DNA of 64,000 nt from Castanea sativa (Eukaryota; Streptophyta; Magnoliopsida; Fagales; Fagaceae), in assembly GCF_040712315.1 (NCBI RefSeq), contig NC_134024.1, positions 3,061,158 through 3,125,157 of the forward strand, given 5' to 3'. How positions within the stretch are numbered: the stretch's first letter is position 1; every line of letters begins with the position of its first letter. The position numbers were made by a program, and so were the translations under genes. Of the stretch, positions 22,927 through 34,001 are shown piece after piece. The notes beneath the pieces are model-generated. The model did no database searches, was not told the DNA's origin, and saw only the letters and a list, made by a program, of their open reading frames with translations.

Positions 22927-23180
22927 TTAACCTTCAAGGCCACTTTCACTTAGCTCTTTGTGGTACTTTGTATTCACTTGACTCCTCCCAGTCAGAGTTA
23001 CCGTGGGCCATAATTTCTAGGAGTCTTGCAATCCTTTTTGGGTGAGGTTTGTCATTAGAGCTTCCAGCCCCATCATAGTCTTCACGGCTTCTCTTCGCTT
23101 CGTAACCTTCCGCCGCTTCTCTCAGACATAGAGTTCGGTTATGATCTTCAATGTCCTTCGCAACCCACATTTTTTTCACC
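22927..23180 (-). pseudogene. TNL C-terminal remnant
   Basis: The minus strand reads VKKMWVAKDIEDHNRT, KRSREDYDGAGSSNDKPHPK and HGNSDWEESSEYK. These align with [39 protein letters not shown] and [13 protein letters not shown] of the second TNL. The acidic tail is deleted. The original ending survives in another frame as ELSESGLEG plus stop (compare YSESYLGG), so a frameshift separates it. Nothing of the LRR or NB-ARC remains to the right. It marks a lost TNL copy. Confidence 0.8.
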
Positions 23181-23854
23181 TAGTCCACTTGTTTGATAAT
23201 TGTCATATTCAGCTTTGCTTAAATAATTTCTTTCCACTGACACCACTCGTAAAATTGTATATCAAAATTACGACTTTGGCCTTTGGGTCTGGTTGATTAT
23301 TATCTTTTTTAAATTAAAAAAAATACTTGGTATGAATTTGATGGTTTTATTTATTTTAATATTTTGATATTTTTTAATATAATTCAAATATTAGACTAAA
23401 TTGTAATTTTTTTAAATAAAGAATTTAAATGATTTAATGATTTTTTTTATTAGACTTTCCAAATGGCTCCAATCTGACCCTTACAGGTTGGGTTGAGTTG
23501 ATTTTTAGAGCTATTTTGGGTTATGTTAGCTTGGGTGAGAAATTTTTGGCTTTGATGAGGTTAATATAGAATAAAAGGTTTCTCAAACCTAAGCCAATCA
23601 TGTACACACTTTGTTTTTAGTTTGGTTATATAATTTTACTAAAAGCAATCATTTTATATTTTGTAGACTAAACTTTTTTATAGGCTATAAAATTTAAAGG
23701 CTAACTATGTATTTAACCCTAAAATCAAAAACAAAATATTTGCTCGTGCAAATTTAGGATATTTGAAATATCATGAATTTTAAATTATATAGAGACTTAT
23801 TAAGCCTACGTTTGAACAAATCAAACTATTGACCAATTAAACTCACTTCTGAAT
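23181..23854. other. no gene seen
   Basis: AT-rich sequence between the TNL remnant and the right minisatellite array. I recognise no element or coding signal. Confidence 0.4.
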
Positions 23855-23990
23855 TATTCGGTCCTATTGGGTCTAGTTGAGTCTATTCGGTCTTATTCGG
23901 TCCACTTCAGTCTTATAAGGTCCATATTGATCTTATTCGGTCTATTCTATCCTCGTCGGTCCACTTCAGTCCATTATGTCCTTTTTGGTT
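23855..23990 (-). repeat. GGACCGAAT-type minisatellite, right array (inverted)
   Basis: Units such as ATTCGGTCCTATTGGGTC and GGTCCACTTCAGTC are the reverse complement of the array at 17025-17515. The two arrays enclose about 6.3 kb. Confidence 0.7.
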
Positions 23991-24112
23991 TTTTATAAAG
24001 CTTGTGTGATAGAAGCGTTAACAATTCTCACGGTACTAACCCTTTCTGTAACATATTCCGAGTTTCCGACAACACTACCCCTCTCTCTGTAACAGCAATT
24101 GAATGAAAATGA

Positions 24113-24211
24113 CAACAGCGAAGAAGAAGTTGATGTCATCGATGCCATGGAGGGGCAAAGAGGAAGCCACAGAATTCCAAGACGATAACGATTGATGATT
24201 CCCTTGTCGAG
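24113..24211 (+). other. exon-like segment, possible 5' exon
   Basis: Starting at an ATG after a CTCTCTCTGTAAC leader, the plus strand reads MKMTTAKKKLMSSMPWRGKE and continues to DDND before two stops. A donor-like GAG|GTAACT follows at 24211-24212, and the next 300 bases are T-rich like an intron, with a TTTTG repeat at 24239-24270. It could be the first exon of the gene whose later exons lie at 31900 and 32719, but that link is inference. Confidence 0.3.
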
Positions 24212-24601
24212 GTAACTACTAGGTCTCTATTTTGTGGTTTTTTGTTTTGTTTTGTTTTGTTTTGTTTTGCTGATGAGAGAATTCTTGATTACTTGCTTTA
24301 AATTGTGTTTCTTTGGTTACCCATTTATTAGTTTCTTGATTACTTGCTATTGGTTGTTTAAAGTTCGTGTCTTTGTCGTTAGTAGTATACCCTGTTGCAG
24401 TGTTGGGGGATTCCTGGTGGTTCCTAATTGTGTTTTTATAGATTTGAGTTATGTGTTATATGAGAGGTTGTTAATGTTTTTGTTTGAGGATCATTTGGGA
24501 ATGTGAGCTCTTACCAGTTGGCAATGTGTTGTAACTCTGTGATATGAGTATGACTCTGAATTAAGGAACTTAAAACCTTAGTATTACCACAACAAACTAA
24601 A

Positions 24602-26497
24602 TCAATATATATATAAAAGCAGAGACCTCATGCGGGAAAGCATGAGGTTCTGCCATGTGGTGCCTTCTTTGATAGCCATCCAATTTTTTTTTTTTTTGTT
24701 CAAGTTACACCTCTTCTATTACTTATTACTCCTCATCACTCCTCTTTCTCAATTCTCAATTGACTAAAATAACTTTTAAACTTTCAAGTATACCATTAAT
24801 TGTTTAATAAAGAAAGAAAAAAAAAAACCATTAATTCAGCTCTTCTACATCTAACCCTTCAGTTGCCCGCCTCTAGCAATTATCTAAGTTATATATTAAT
24901 TAGTACACTTCCTTCTAGCCATGAGTCTCCTTTTACAATCACTTCTCTTCTTTTCTTTTAATGTTTCTCTCTCTCTCTTTTTTTTTTTTTTTTTCCTTCT
25001 TCTTTCTAAAATCTTTAGCTACACGTTTTTTTGCAATCACATTTTTATAACTCAAATTCTTGATGTATTGTTGGACAGATTGCGCTTGAAATGAGTAAAT
25101 CCTATGGCAAAATCACGGTTTTGCATTCTAGAATCTGTAAAGTTCAAACATGGTGCGTAAGGGTTTGAATTTTTATTCTTTTTCTCCTTTTGAAATTTTA
25201 TTCTAGAAAAGTGATTGTGTTCTTGGCTAAGTAAGAGGAAACACAAATACTGTGCTTTAACTAATATAAACTAAATCAATTTTTGTTGTTATCAATCTTA
25301 TATTAGAGTTTGCAATTTTGACGTGTTGGGTGTTTTGTTGGAATTATTACATGCAAATAAAAAGAAGTGGTTTATGAAATCCTATGACAAGGGCAATGGC
25401 AAGGAATCCAATCGTATCCAATTGCTCTCTCTCCACACCTTTGCAAATACTACAAACATATCATCATAATTGGAATGTCCCTTTGAGGTCAATTTTACCC
25501 GTTATTTTCTTTGGGATGTTATTTTTAATTTCAGTAATCAACAAGGTTTATTTTTATTTTTCGGGGACAATAATCATCATATGCAAAGGTTAAAATCTAG
25601 AGCATCTTATCATAACTATTAGTATACGTCCTTTTCTTACTTTCCAACTTTCATTCACGTAACTGAAACAATATGGGGCTGAATAATGACTATCCACGAT
25701 TAAAATCTCATTTCAACTACAGCTAGGCATTAGCCACCTATTGGTGCTACAGTGCTCAAAGGCCCTATAGGGAATTTTTGGTTTAACTATATATTATTGC
25801 TAGATTTCAACACAGCACAAATTTCATTTTTCGTGTGCATTTAAATTTAGTCTTCTTTCTCTTTTGAATTTAACTTGCTCTTTGTCAATGTTCATTCTTT
25901 GTTGTTAATTAATGATATGCTTTTGATTCCATAAAACATTTGGATATTAATGTTTTCATTCTTAATCAATTTTGAGTGTTATATGGATGTAGTTAAGCAT
26001 CAGTGTAGTAGACCTCATGTTAGTTTATGTGTTTCTTAATGTACTTTGTGCAAGAAGGTGAATTAAAAGGTCTGAGTTTACATGTGCAGGAGATGAACTT
26101 TATGCAATCTTCTGTAGAAAGTGGACCATTCAGACAATGACACAATAACACATTAAAGAATGTAAATTCCGTTCATATTTTCTAGCTATAAGAAACTGAG
26201 GAATTTCATATTTGAAAGCTTTAAAGGGGCAACCGAATATAAAGAATGTTTCCAAATCTAAATTTCGTAGATTTGGCACTAACTGCACTCAATAGAATTT
26301 TTAATTTTAATATTGAGCTTTAATAGGATTTGATTATGGTTAGGAACTAGGGTTTGGTTTGAATTTAGTTCTACTATTAAAACGCTGTAAATTAAACATG
26401 ACTAACAATAATTGTATTAATGAACACAAGGGGTTAAAAGAATTTTTTTTACAAAATATTTCAAAATGCACCGCGCATCGCGCGGGATTTCGGCTAG
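24602..26497 (+). mobile_element. non-autonomous Helitron, 1.9 kb
   Basis: 5' end TCAATATATATATAAAAGC preceded by A; 3' end CTAG followed by T, which gives the A|T insertion site. Eight bases before CTAG is a perfect GC hairpin, CCGCGC-ATC-GCGCGG (26471-26485). TC start, CTRR end and a short hairpin just upstream of it define Helitrons. The interior is AT-rich with no Rep/helicase coding, so movement would need a helper element. Joining the flanks gives continuous sequence similar to the region near 31050-31100. Confidence 0.8.
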
Positions 26498-27565
26498 TTA
26501 TTAATAGAGGATGAGAACTTCTACCCATCAGAGAAAACTGATAAACAGAAATGAAAGAACAAATCTATTCTACTAGTTAATGAGAACTATAGTCTATAAT
26601 ACAATGGCTGACTGGCTGAGTGCGTGTTGGATCTGCTTTAAGCTTTCATCTTTTTAGCATATTTGCTCATGCGCTACTTTTTAAGTCATTTTTTTTCTAG
26701 GTACAACTGTACTACACTAGAGTTTCAAGTGATAGACGATGGCTGGTCCTGCTGTTTCAAACATTTTCCGTTCATGCATAGCAAGTTAGAAAGACAAATT
26801 TGATCAAATTGGAGTCTTGACTGTGTATTTGATTGTTAAGTATAGCTGGAAGGTAGTTAAAGCTTAGTTTAGTAGTTTGGTAGTTTAGTAGCAATGTCTG
26901 ATTAGTTTGTACTGCTAATGAAGTCTAATTAGTTTAGTAGTTTAGAATGTAATTATAACCTACATAACTGGTTCCAATGCTCAATGTCCTCACTTAAACT
27001 TGTGTCAATAAGATCAACAACAGACCTGCTTGCTTGGTTTCTACAATTCCTAGCATGCAACAGCCAGTATACGTTTTAAACCAAATAAATCACACTGTTA
27101 GAAAGAGGCCTTAAAAGCATGTCAAAAGCACAAAAGTCATATTGTAAAAACATGCATAATTAAAGAGAAATGCTATTAATGTCACAGGCTGATGAGAAAA
27201 TCAAGTGATAGCACCCATTTACATTCAAACTTGACATTATATATATTCTACTAAACTCCTAAATGTCTGAAAAGAAGATGACGGGAGGAAAAAAAGAAAG
27301 AAAAGAAAAATCTTACTAATAAATTGCAGAGGAAAAGGATTTGTTACTTCTAATGATTGCATGCAGACATGTGCCAAAGGCATAAATTAGTCAATAAAAA
27401 GATGTAAAGATAACTTCCTCTTCTTCTTTTTGGGTATGGTTTTCTGATACAATAATGTCAGAAGAGTTGGCTAGTAGTAGAGTCCAAAAATGTTTATATT
27501 TGAAGCAAGAGTCGCCAGGGACCCAACATCTACAGTGACTCTCTTATGCACAACATATATAACCA
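26498..27565 (-). repeat. B-type flank, left part of copy 2
   Basis: 26940-27110 resembles 20660-20850; 27180-27330 resembles 21400-21540 (CTTGACATTA, TAAACTCCT-AATGTCTGAAA). Non-coding. Confidence 0.5.
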
Positions 27566-27884
27566 CTAGTGTTCTCCAAATTTTATGCAATTGAGGTCTT
27601 CAATCAGCATAGCAAGTTGCCAAGGAACCTTCTTTCTCAAATTATCGAAACAAGTCTGCAAAAACCAAGCTGTATAGCCAGGCATCTGATCTAACTGCAT
27701 GCCATTTGGTTGCATATGGAAGAACAACAACAGACTGCCAGTGCTGTATTTGGTTACATAACCAAAACCACCCTCCATCTCTGCTAGTGTCCCACAATAG
27801 TTAGCCACACCTGGACACTTTTGCCTTGGTACTTTCCTGCAGTTACTCTGATCTTGCTGTTGTGCATTAAAGACTTGTGCATAC
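27566..27884 (-). other. exon-like open frame of unknown function, B copy 2
   Basis: A strong acceptor CTTTGCTTTGCAG|GTATGC precedes an open 105-codon frame running YAQVFNAQQQDQSNCRK, CPGVANYCGTLAEMEGGFGY, LLLFFHMQPNGMQLDQMPGY and KKVPWQLAMLIEDL to a stop. The acceptor is kept in the copies at 37530 and 41670, but their frames are broken (for example FFYKQPNGMQLH then stops). I do not recognise the protein. It may be a downstream exon or UTR exon of the ancestral TNL transcription unit, or part of the neighbouring LINE. Confidence 0.35.
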
Positions 27885-27949
27885 CTGCAAAGCAAAGCAT
27901 TAGAACTTTTTAAGCAGATTTTTTTGCACCCTTAAACATCAATCTAGAG

Positions 27950-28150
27950 AACACCAAATATTCCTGTTTTTAAAATTTTGGATCCTCTATCCATTGAGCC
28001 AACCACTGCTTCAAGAAGCAAGGAGAAATGAGTTTAGTTCTAACGCTCAAATCTAATCCAAACAATACAGCCCAAGCAAAAGTGCACTTCAGGAATAAAT
28101 AATCCTAGTTTTCCTCTTTTTTATTGCATAACACACACTTACTATCACTC
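27950..28150 (-). pseudogene. LINE ORF2 zf-RVT remnant, B copy 2
   Basis: The minus strand reads CVLCNKKEEN, stop, DYLFLKCTFAWAV, then SPCFLKQWLAQWIEDP. The CxxC spacing and 'HLFlkC.fAw.vW' pattern are those of plant LINE reverse-transcriptase zinc-binding domains. Stops confirm decay. Homologous remnants sit at the same place in all four B copies, so insertion preceded the duplications. Confidence 0.7.
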
Positions 28151-30560
28151 ACTATGTTTCATTTCACTATTATGTGTTAATGAGTCTTCATGCCAAAACT
28201 TCCGCACAAAAATTGTTAATTTCAAAGGAAGCTTCAATCCCCACAGATGTCTCCATCTAAAAGCTATGACCTTTGCTTGAGAATTTATTACCTGAATTCC
28301 CTCTACTTTCAATAATAGCTTAATTATGACCTTATATCAACCATGTGTTACATTGAGGCCATATTAGCTTATCAGTAGCTTCTCACCTCGAGATAGGGGT
28401 GGCTAAAAATTGAGCAGCAACTTCAAGAGAGTATCGCTCCCTAACCAAGTCCTGTTTCCAAAGACAAAGTGTAAAGATATCTTTAAATACCTATTAAAAG
28501 ATGCAAATTCTTTTGACTTATCTAATGGTTTCCCCAAATGTTATATAAAAATTTTAAAATTTTCAAAAAATGAATGACAATGATTATCAAAGTGTAGCAT
28601 CATTCCACTGTGAAATTTAATACATTCGAGAATGTGAGAAAACTTAATTTATAGATATAATACAACAATGATAGCAACTACAACAGGAGGGCTTACCTAA
28701 GCAGGCTACCTTCTACATTTTTCAACCTTGTCTGCATTGTTGCTTGCCTTCTCAAGTCTGAGTACTGTTAAGAAAAATTTCCCTCAGATGTTATGGTTGG
28801 TAATATATAATCAAGTTTGTTGTATGGTCAGGTTTCTCTAATGTCTACTGCTGTCCTTCAATTCTAATTCATGTTGAGTCTCTTTAACAAGGTCTAACCG
28901 AATTAAGTTAGAGATAGGTCACTTGGTTCATTTTAGCTTTTGCTTGGTCACAATCTGAAATGGGTATGGACAACTTTCCGTCAATAATTGGATTCGTGAA
29001 AGTTTTAAAAGGTGGAAAAACTTTCTAGTACATCAAGGGGCAAAAGCACAAAAGTCTTATGGTAAAAACTTATATAATTAAACAGCCGCTTCATATTAAA
29101 AGAGTTGTAAATCATTAATCTTATATATATATATAACCCAGTAACAAAAGGCAGAGAAAAGGATGCTCCTCTTAAGTGGGATTGAAATAAGATGCTTCTA
29201 CACAAGCATTACATAGGACGGTGACATGAATGATGATTTCCTTTGCATTGCAGAATAAAGCAGCACATAGCTAAGGCCATTTATTACTACTTACTATTCA
29301 ATATTCAATTATTGTAAATCACTGAACCATCACGGCATGTCTAACAATCGAGCAATATATAGTCATTCATAACACTGTTTTGGTGAAGATAAATTGAAAC
29401 TAAATGCTTTTAGCTTTGAAGGTTCTCTCCTGTGAGAACTTTTATTTAGTTGGTTATCACACATCTATTTACATGAAGGTACAAGCTTAGGTTTCTAATG
29501 ACGATAGATTAAGCAAAATACCAAAAACATGACTTATGCTGATACAGATCCTTTTTTACTTGACCCATGGATCAATCAATTATGAACAACGTTGACGTTA
29601 TTTGGATGTCAAGAACTCGGATGAATGATTTGGTCAATGGGGAAATTTTGAATATCGATATTAATTCCTCATAAAAAAGTAAGTTATAGTCAAACTCCGA
29701 ATGCTTTAAATTTTGAACATTCACCATTGCAACTTGATTGTAGAGTTTGTTGCATTATGAGAATTACAATAACAATGTCCTCGAAATAGCTAAGACAAAT
29801 CATTTTAGTAACTTCTATGATTGTTATCTTACATTAGAATAAAAATTTCAATTCCTACCTACAACAAAAACTGATTGATGTCTTGGTTTGATGATAAAAA
29901 GTTACTATCAGGAGCAGGTGCTATATATTGAAACTCTCTAAAAATAAATAAATAAATATTTAGAGAAAAAAAACAACAAGAATAGAAAAATCAGCCAGTC
30001 TCTTTATCAGAAAAAAGAGCATTTTCTTTGGTTGAATGTTAACACACAACCGTAGAAAATCTTTAACAAGGAAGTTAGATGTCATGTCTAGCTAGACTAA
30101 TCATTCTGATTGCGATCAATACATGAGTTCATCTATATAATACATATAATATGTAACGACAAATTTAATTAAGTGCAACAATAATGTTTGCAGTGCCATG
30201 CATATATTGCTTTTGTAATTTAAACAAAAAAGTTTAAAACGATGCGCTAAAATGCAACAAGAGTGCAGATTTTACCTTGCAATCTATTAGCTAGAGCAAA
30301 AATCAAAAGCATACAATGGACTGCACTTGTCTTCTTGTCTCTGGGCCATGTGACAGTTTCTCCTCATGAACAAGTCCAACAATCCTACATCAAGGGGGCT
30401 GCCAACACAAATCACTGATCCAAAACTACCCTAATCATTTCTTATTTTATAATTTTTTTTAAAATAGTGTTTTTGGATTAAATGGGTTACTTCAAGAATG
30501 GGGGTGATTCTTTTACCAATTAATCCATAACATTTAATACTATGCATATTAAATTAGCTA
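28151..30560 (-). repeat. B unit, copy 2 (long form)
   Basis: Collinear with 37800-40090 over about 2.3 kb: CACTCACTATGTTTCATTTCAC, GCCATATTAGCTTATCAGTAGC, AACCTTGTCTGCATTGTTGC, CATGTGACAGTTTCTCCTCA and CCTACATCAAGGGGGC. This pair is the most recent B duplication by eye. No gene. Confidence 0.65.
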
Positions 30561-30667
30561 GGTGTAATACTATTTGATCAAGGAAATAGAACAAATGAGA
30601 GTTGGAATAAGTGCCAATAATGAAGCTAAAGCACAACTAGCAAAATTATATTTTGAAGTTAAAATTA

Positions 30668-30876
30668 GGCTGGGTTTGGATAGCAACGCGTTTGCGTTGC
30701 TTTGTGCATCTTCCTTTTTTTTCTGTAGGTCTCGTACACTGTTCACGGAACCTGCAAGTACGGAATTCAGCAAATATAACTTTAAAACTGGGTCTCACGG
30801 CACTATTTACACATTTAAAAATTACTTGGCTACAATGTTTTCAGTTTTTAGCAATAAGCGGTATCCAAACAAACCC
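30668..30876. mobile_element. MITE, family M1, complete, 209 bp
   Basis: Ends GGCTGGGTTTGGATAGC and GGTATCCAAACAAACCC, flanked by TTA (30665-30667 and 30877-30879). Core GGGTCTCACGGCACTATTTAC as in the copies at 4335 and 58372. B copy 3 reads straight through the site near 40195-40215, so it inserted after the B2/B3 duplication. Confidence 0.75.
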
Positions 30877-30879
30877 TTA

Positions 30880-31899
30880 ATGTGTCCAAAGGAAAGGAAA
30901 AAAAAAGAAAAAAAAAGATAATGCAGCTACCAATAACACTTTAATTACGAAGGAAAAACAGTGACTTACAAAAAATCAAGAGAAAAAAAGTTAATTAAGA
31001 AAAAAGAAAACAAGTTCAACAATCTTGAATTATGCAGTTGATGGGATAACCCTTTGTAGTAGTGGCTGATAACTTCTACCCAGCAGAGAAAACTGAAAAC
31101 AGAAGGAAAGAAAGAAAAAATTTATTCTTGTAGCGGATGAGAACTTTTACCCTATATAGAGTTTCAAGTTGATAGACAATGGCATGTCATTTTATTTCAA
31201 ACAGTTAGAATAATGGTTAAATAATTAAGCTCACTATTTTCTAACAGTTTAAGCTTTTGGGACATTTGATAGTTTAGTATAGTATCAAAGTAGATGGTCT
31301 TGAGTTCTAACCTTATCTTTGTTCCACCCTCTCAATTAGAAAAAGTTCAAAATCAAATCTGTCGGGCTCTACTTATCAAAGGGGAGTATAGACCCACACG
31401 TGAGAGGAAGTGTTGTAATAATGGTCATATGATTAAATCTACTATTTCTTAATAGTTTAAGCTTTTGTTATAAGTGGTAATGCAATTAACATGAGGTTGA
31501 AGCCTCTTATTATTGAGGCTTCATATAGTTGACTCTTAATATGGTTGAAGGCTCAATTTATGAAGTGAGGTCACATATTTGTGCCTTCTATGATGTATCA
31601 TTGAAATTGATTTGAGGGTTTTTTTGTGTGTGTGAACGCCATCAATATCCACATTGTTATTATGGGCATGGGCATGTCTGTAGGATGCATATCAATTAAT
31701 TGATAGTCTTTTTTGTCATGTTCTGTTTTTCTGTCGATTGACACTTTTATAGCCTATCCATCACTTACTGCTTGGAATTATACAGTTTACATATATGTTT
31801 GTTTGGCTCTCAATAATATCTTAACTCCTCTTTTCTTCTTCCATCTGCATCCTTTGTATAATTTTGCATTTAAATCCGTTCATAATTTTGTGTATGCAG
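30880..31899. other. non-coding, with a 50-bp direct repeat
   Basis: About 50 bases at 31211-31262 (TAAGCTCACTATTTTCTAACAG then TTTAAGCTTTTG) recur at 31418-31470, enclosing GTATCAAAGTAGATGG and CACACGTGAGAGGAAGTGTT. This resembles a short retroelement remnant. No coding exon found. Confidence 0.4.
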
Positions 31900-32014
31900 T
31901 TTCTTCAACGAGTATTCGGCATTGACACCATTGTGAAACCTCTTCCACCTGCCATGGCCTACAATGTTTCCAGCAGCTTGAACTTCTTTATGTGCATTGT
32001 CACTCAGTTCTTTG
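31900..32014 (+). other. internal exon of an unidentified gene
   Basis: Acceptor TTTTGTGTATGCAG at 31899, then an open phase-0 exon FLQRVFGIDTIVKPLPPAMA followed by YNVSSSLNFFMCIVTQFF, and a consensus donor G|GTGAGT at 32015. It splices in frame to the segment at 32719 (completing the D codon), giving DPEGIANAQKSLGIGQ. The conserved look and perfect splice sites mark a real exon or recent fragment. I do not recognise the family. Confidence 0.55.
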
Positions 32015-32718
32015 GTGAGTATTGATTTCTTTGTGCCATTTATAGGTAGCAGAGAAGATGGGATATATTACAAATTCTATAGAACAAGATAACAATGTCA
32101 CTCTTAATTACTTTTGAGGGTTCTTTTTCCTAGTCTTCCTTTGCAGCTTCTGTTTCTGCTCCCCCCGGCTCTTTTTTCTCTTTTATTTCTCTTTTTCTAG
32201 TAATCCGTATCTTTCACTGAACCTAGAGTTGTGCAATTTCTGCAGCATAATGAGTTTGCTTGTGGAAGGTCTGAACCTTTTTTCAATGCATTTGGGGCTA
32301 TCAACTGTATAACTTCACTGGAAGTTACAATGGGCTTGACTCCTACATCTTTTAGAAGGACTAAGAAATATAAATTCAGGGAATACAACTGGTTTAGAGA
32401 GATTTTCAATGTCCAATCAAGTAATTTAAATTGCAAAAATTTTAAACTTAGAATTGGTAGACATTTCTCTTGATTCTATATTTTGGTTTGATCTTTTCGA
32501 ACAATAGCTAACTTTGTCTCATGCTTATTATAAAATAAAAAAAGTGCTAATCTTGGTCTCATGATTGCACTCAAGTTCTTTGAAAGTCAAAAAAAAAAAA
32601 AATTGTGTCATGCGATCAAACCTTTGACATGTTTCCCTTCCATTAATGCATTGATGTTTGTTACAGAATAGCTGGTTTTTGATGTGTAATGTAGTTTATG
32701 TGATTTGTTGTATTGCAG

Positions 32719-32792
32719 ATCCAGAAGGTATAGCAAATGCCCAAAAATCGTTAGGGATAGGACAAGAAGAGAAAGCTCGCCGCGTTCGTTGA
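32719..32792 (+). pseudogene. second exon fragment of the same unidentified gene
   Basis: Acceptor TTGTATTGCAG at 32718; reads DPEGIANAQKSLGIGQEEKA then RRVR and a stop at 32790. The next bases belong to a different gene family in another frame. I take the exon to be cut at its 3' part and fused to the DUF579 fragment. Confidence 0.5.
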
Positions 32793-32837
32793 AAAAGAGA
32801 TTAAAAAAAAAAGGAAAAGGAAGGAGGGCCGGAAGAG

Positions 32838-33249
32838 GAATGACATTGTGGGAAAAGTCATACCATGTTGAGTATGACACCAAGGTTCACCAAGCTGACC
32901 AGCTCATCAAGATTGGAATGGAAGAAGACTGCAAAGTTGTGAGTGATCCAAGATTCTCAAAGTGCCAACTTGCACTCAAAGAATGGGACTTGATCATGGT
33001 GGATGCACCTACTGGTTACCATGATAATGCCCCAGGAAGAATGAGTGCTATATATACAGCTGGATCGATGGCTAGGAATAGAGAGGAGGGTGAGACTAAT
33101 GTGTTTGTGCATGATGTTGATAGAGTTGTGGAGGACAAGTTCTCCAAGGCTTTTCTCTGTGAAGGGTGTTTGACAGAACAAGAAGGGAGATAAGGCACTT
33201 CACTATCCCAAGTCACAGGGCTCGCCTTGGTAGACCCTTTTGTCCATAG
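32838..33249 (+). pseudogene. DUF579 (glucuronoxylan methyltransferase-like) fragment
   Basis: Reads SYHVEYDTKVHQADQLIKIG, KVVSDPRFSKCQLALK, EWDLIMVDAPTGYHDNAPGR, AIYTAGSMARNREEGE and VFVHDVDRVVEDKFSKAFLC. This is the C-terminal half of a plant DUF579 protein, the family of glucuronoxylan 4-O-methyltransferases (GXM) and IRX15, which act on xylan in the Golgi. Three faults show decay. The N-terminal half is missing. About ten residues normally between LALK and EWDLIM are absent. A base is missing at about 33191, so the frame stops at 33193 while the family's ending (RHFTIPSHRARLGRPFCP) continues out of frame to 33249. Assignment to GXM rather than IRX15 is tentative. Confidence 0.75.
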
Positions 33250-33442
33250 AGGTTTCATTCTCTGTCCTTTTTATTTTGCCTGTATTTTTTTTTACCACAA
33301 TTCTTGTTTTGTCATAGATTTATTATTTACTTGAGAGAATTGAAGCTGGGATTTTCCTTTCATATATATATTTTCAGTTGTTACAAATTTTTTATTCGAT
33401 GAATTATACTACTGAGAATTACTAAATAAACATAATGTGGGG

Positions 33443-33993
33443 CACTGGCGGAGCCAGAGGGGGGCGAGGGGGGGCACCTGCCCCCCCTGACTCCTTTTTT
33501 TTTATTTTTTTATTAGCAGTCACATGAGAAAAAAAAAAAAAAATTCTACTTATTGAAACTTGAAGGGACCAAACCACCTATTTTACTATTTTTATTTTTA
33601 TTTTATATCATTATTTACACCATTTTTATTATTTATGATACTTTTCACAACATTTTATCTTTGAATGATGCTAGAGATATTACAAATTTTACTACTTATG
33701 TCTTACAAATTGGCATGTCACCAATCACAAAAAATAATTTTAAACATTTATTCATTATATTTTTTAAGTAACACTAATCATATTTTTACTCCATCAGTTT
33801 GTAAATTTTTTAGTAGCTATGAATTGGTTGTTTTTGTTTATTTATTTTAATAATATGAAATATATTCATATTTGCTTACAATTATTTATTTATTTTGTTA
33901 TTATTGTTGATTAATGTTTTTTAGATAAATTGCACTTTTAATATCGTCTTTTAATTTTGCCCCCTCTAAACTAAAATCCTAGCTTTGCCACTG
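33443..33993. mobile_element. hAT-type MITE, 551 bp, 8-bp TSD
   Basis: Flanked by exact ATGTGGGG at 33435-33442 and 33994-34001. Ends CACTGGCGGAGCCAG and, read backwards, CAGTGGCAAAGCTAG form terminal inverted repeats with CAGTGGC-type hAT ends. A G-rich/C-rich fold-back follows the left end (GGGGGGCGAGGGGGGGCACC against GCCCCCCCTGA). No transposase frame. Confidence 0.8.
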
Positions 33994-34001
33994 ATGTGGG
34001 G

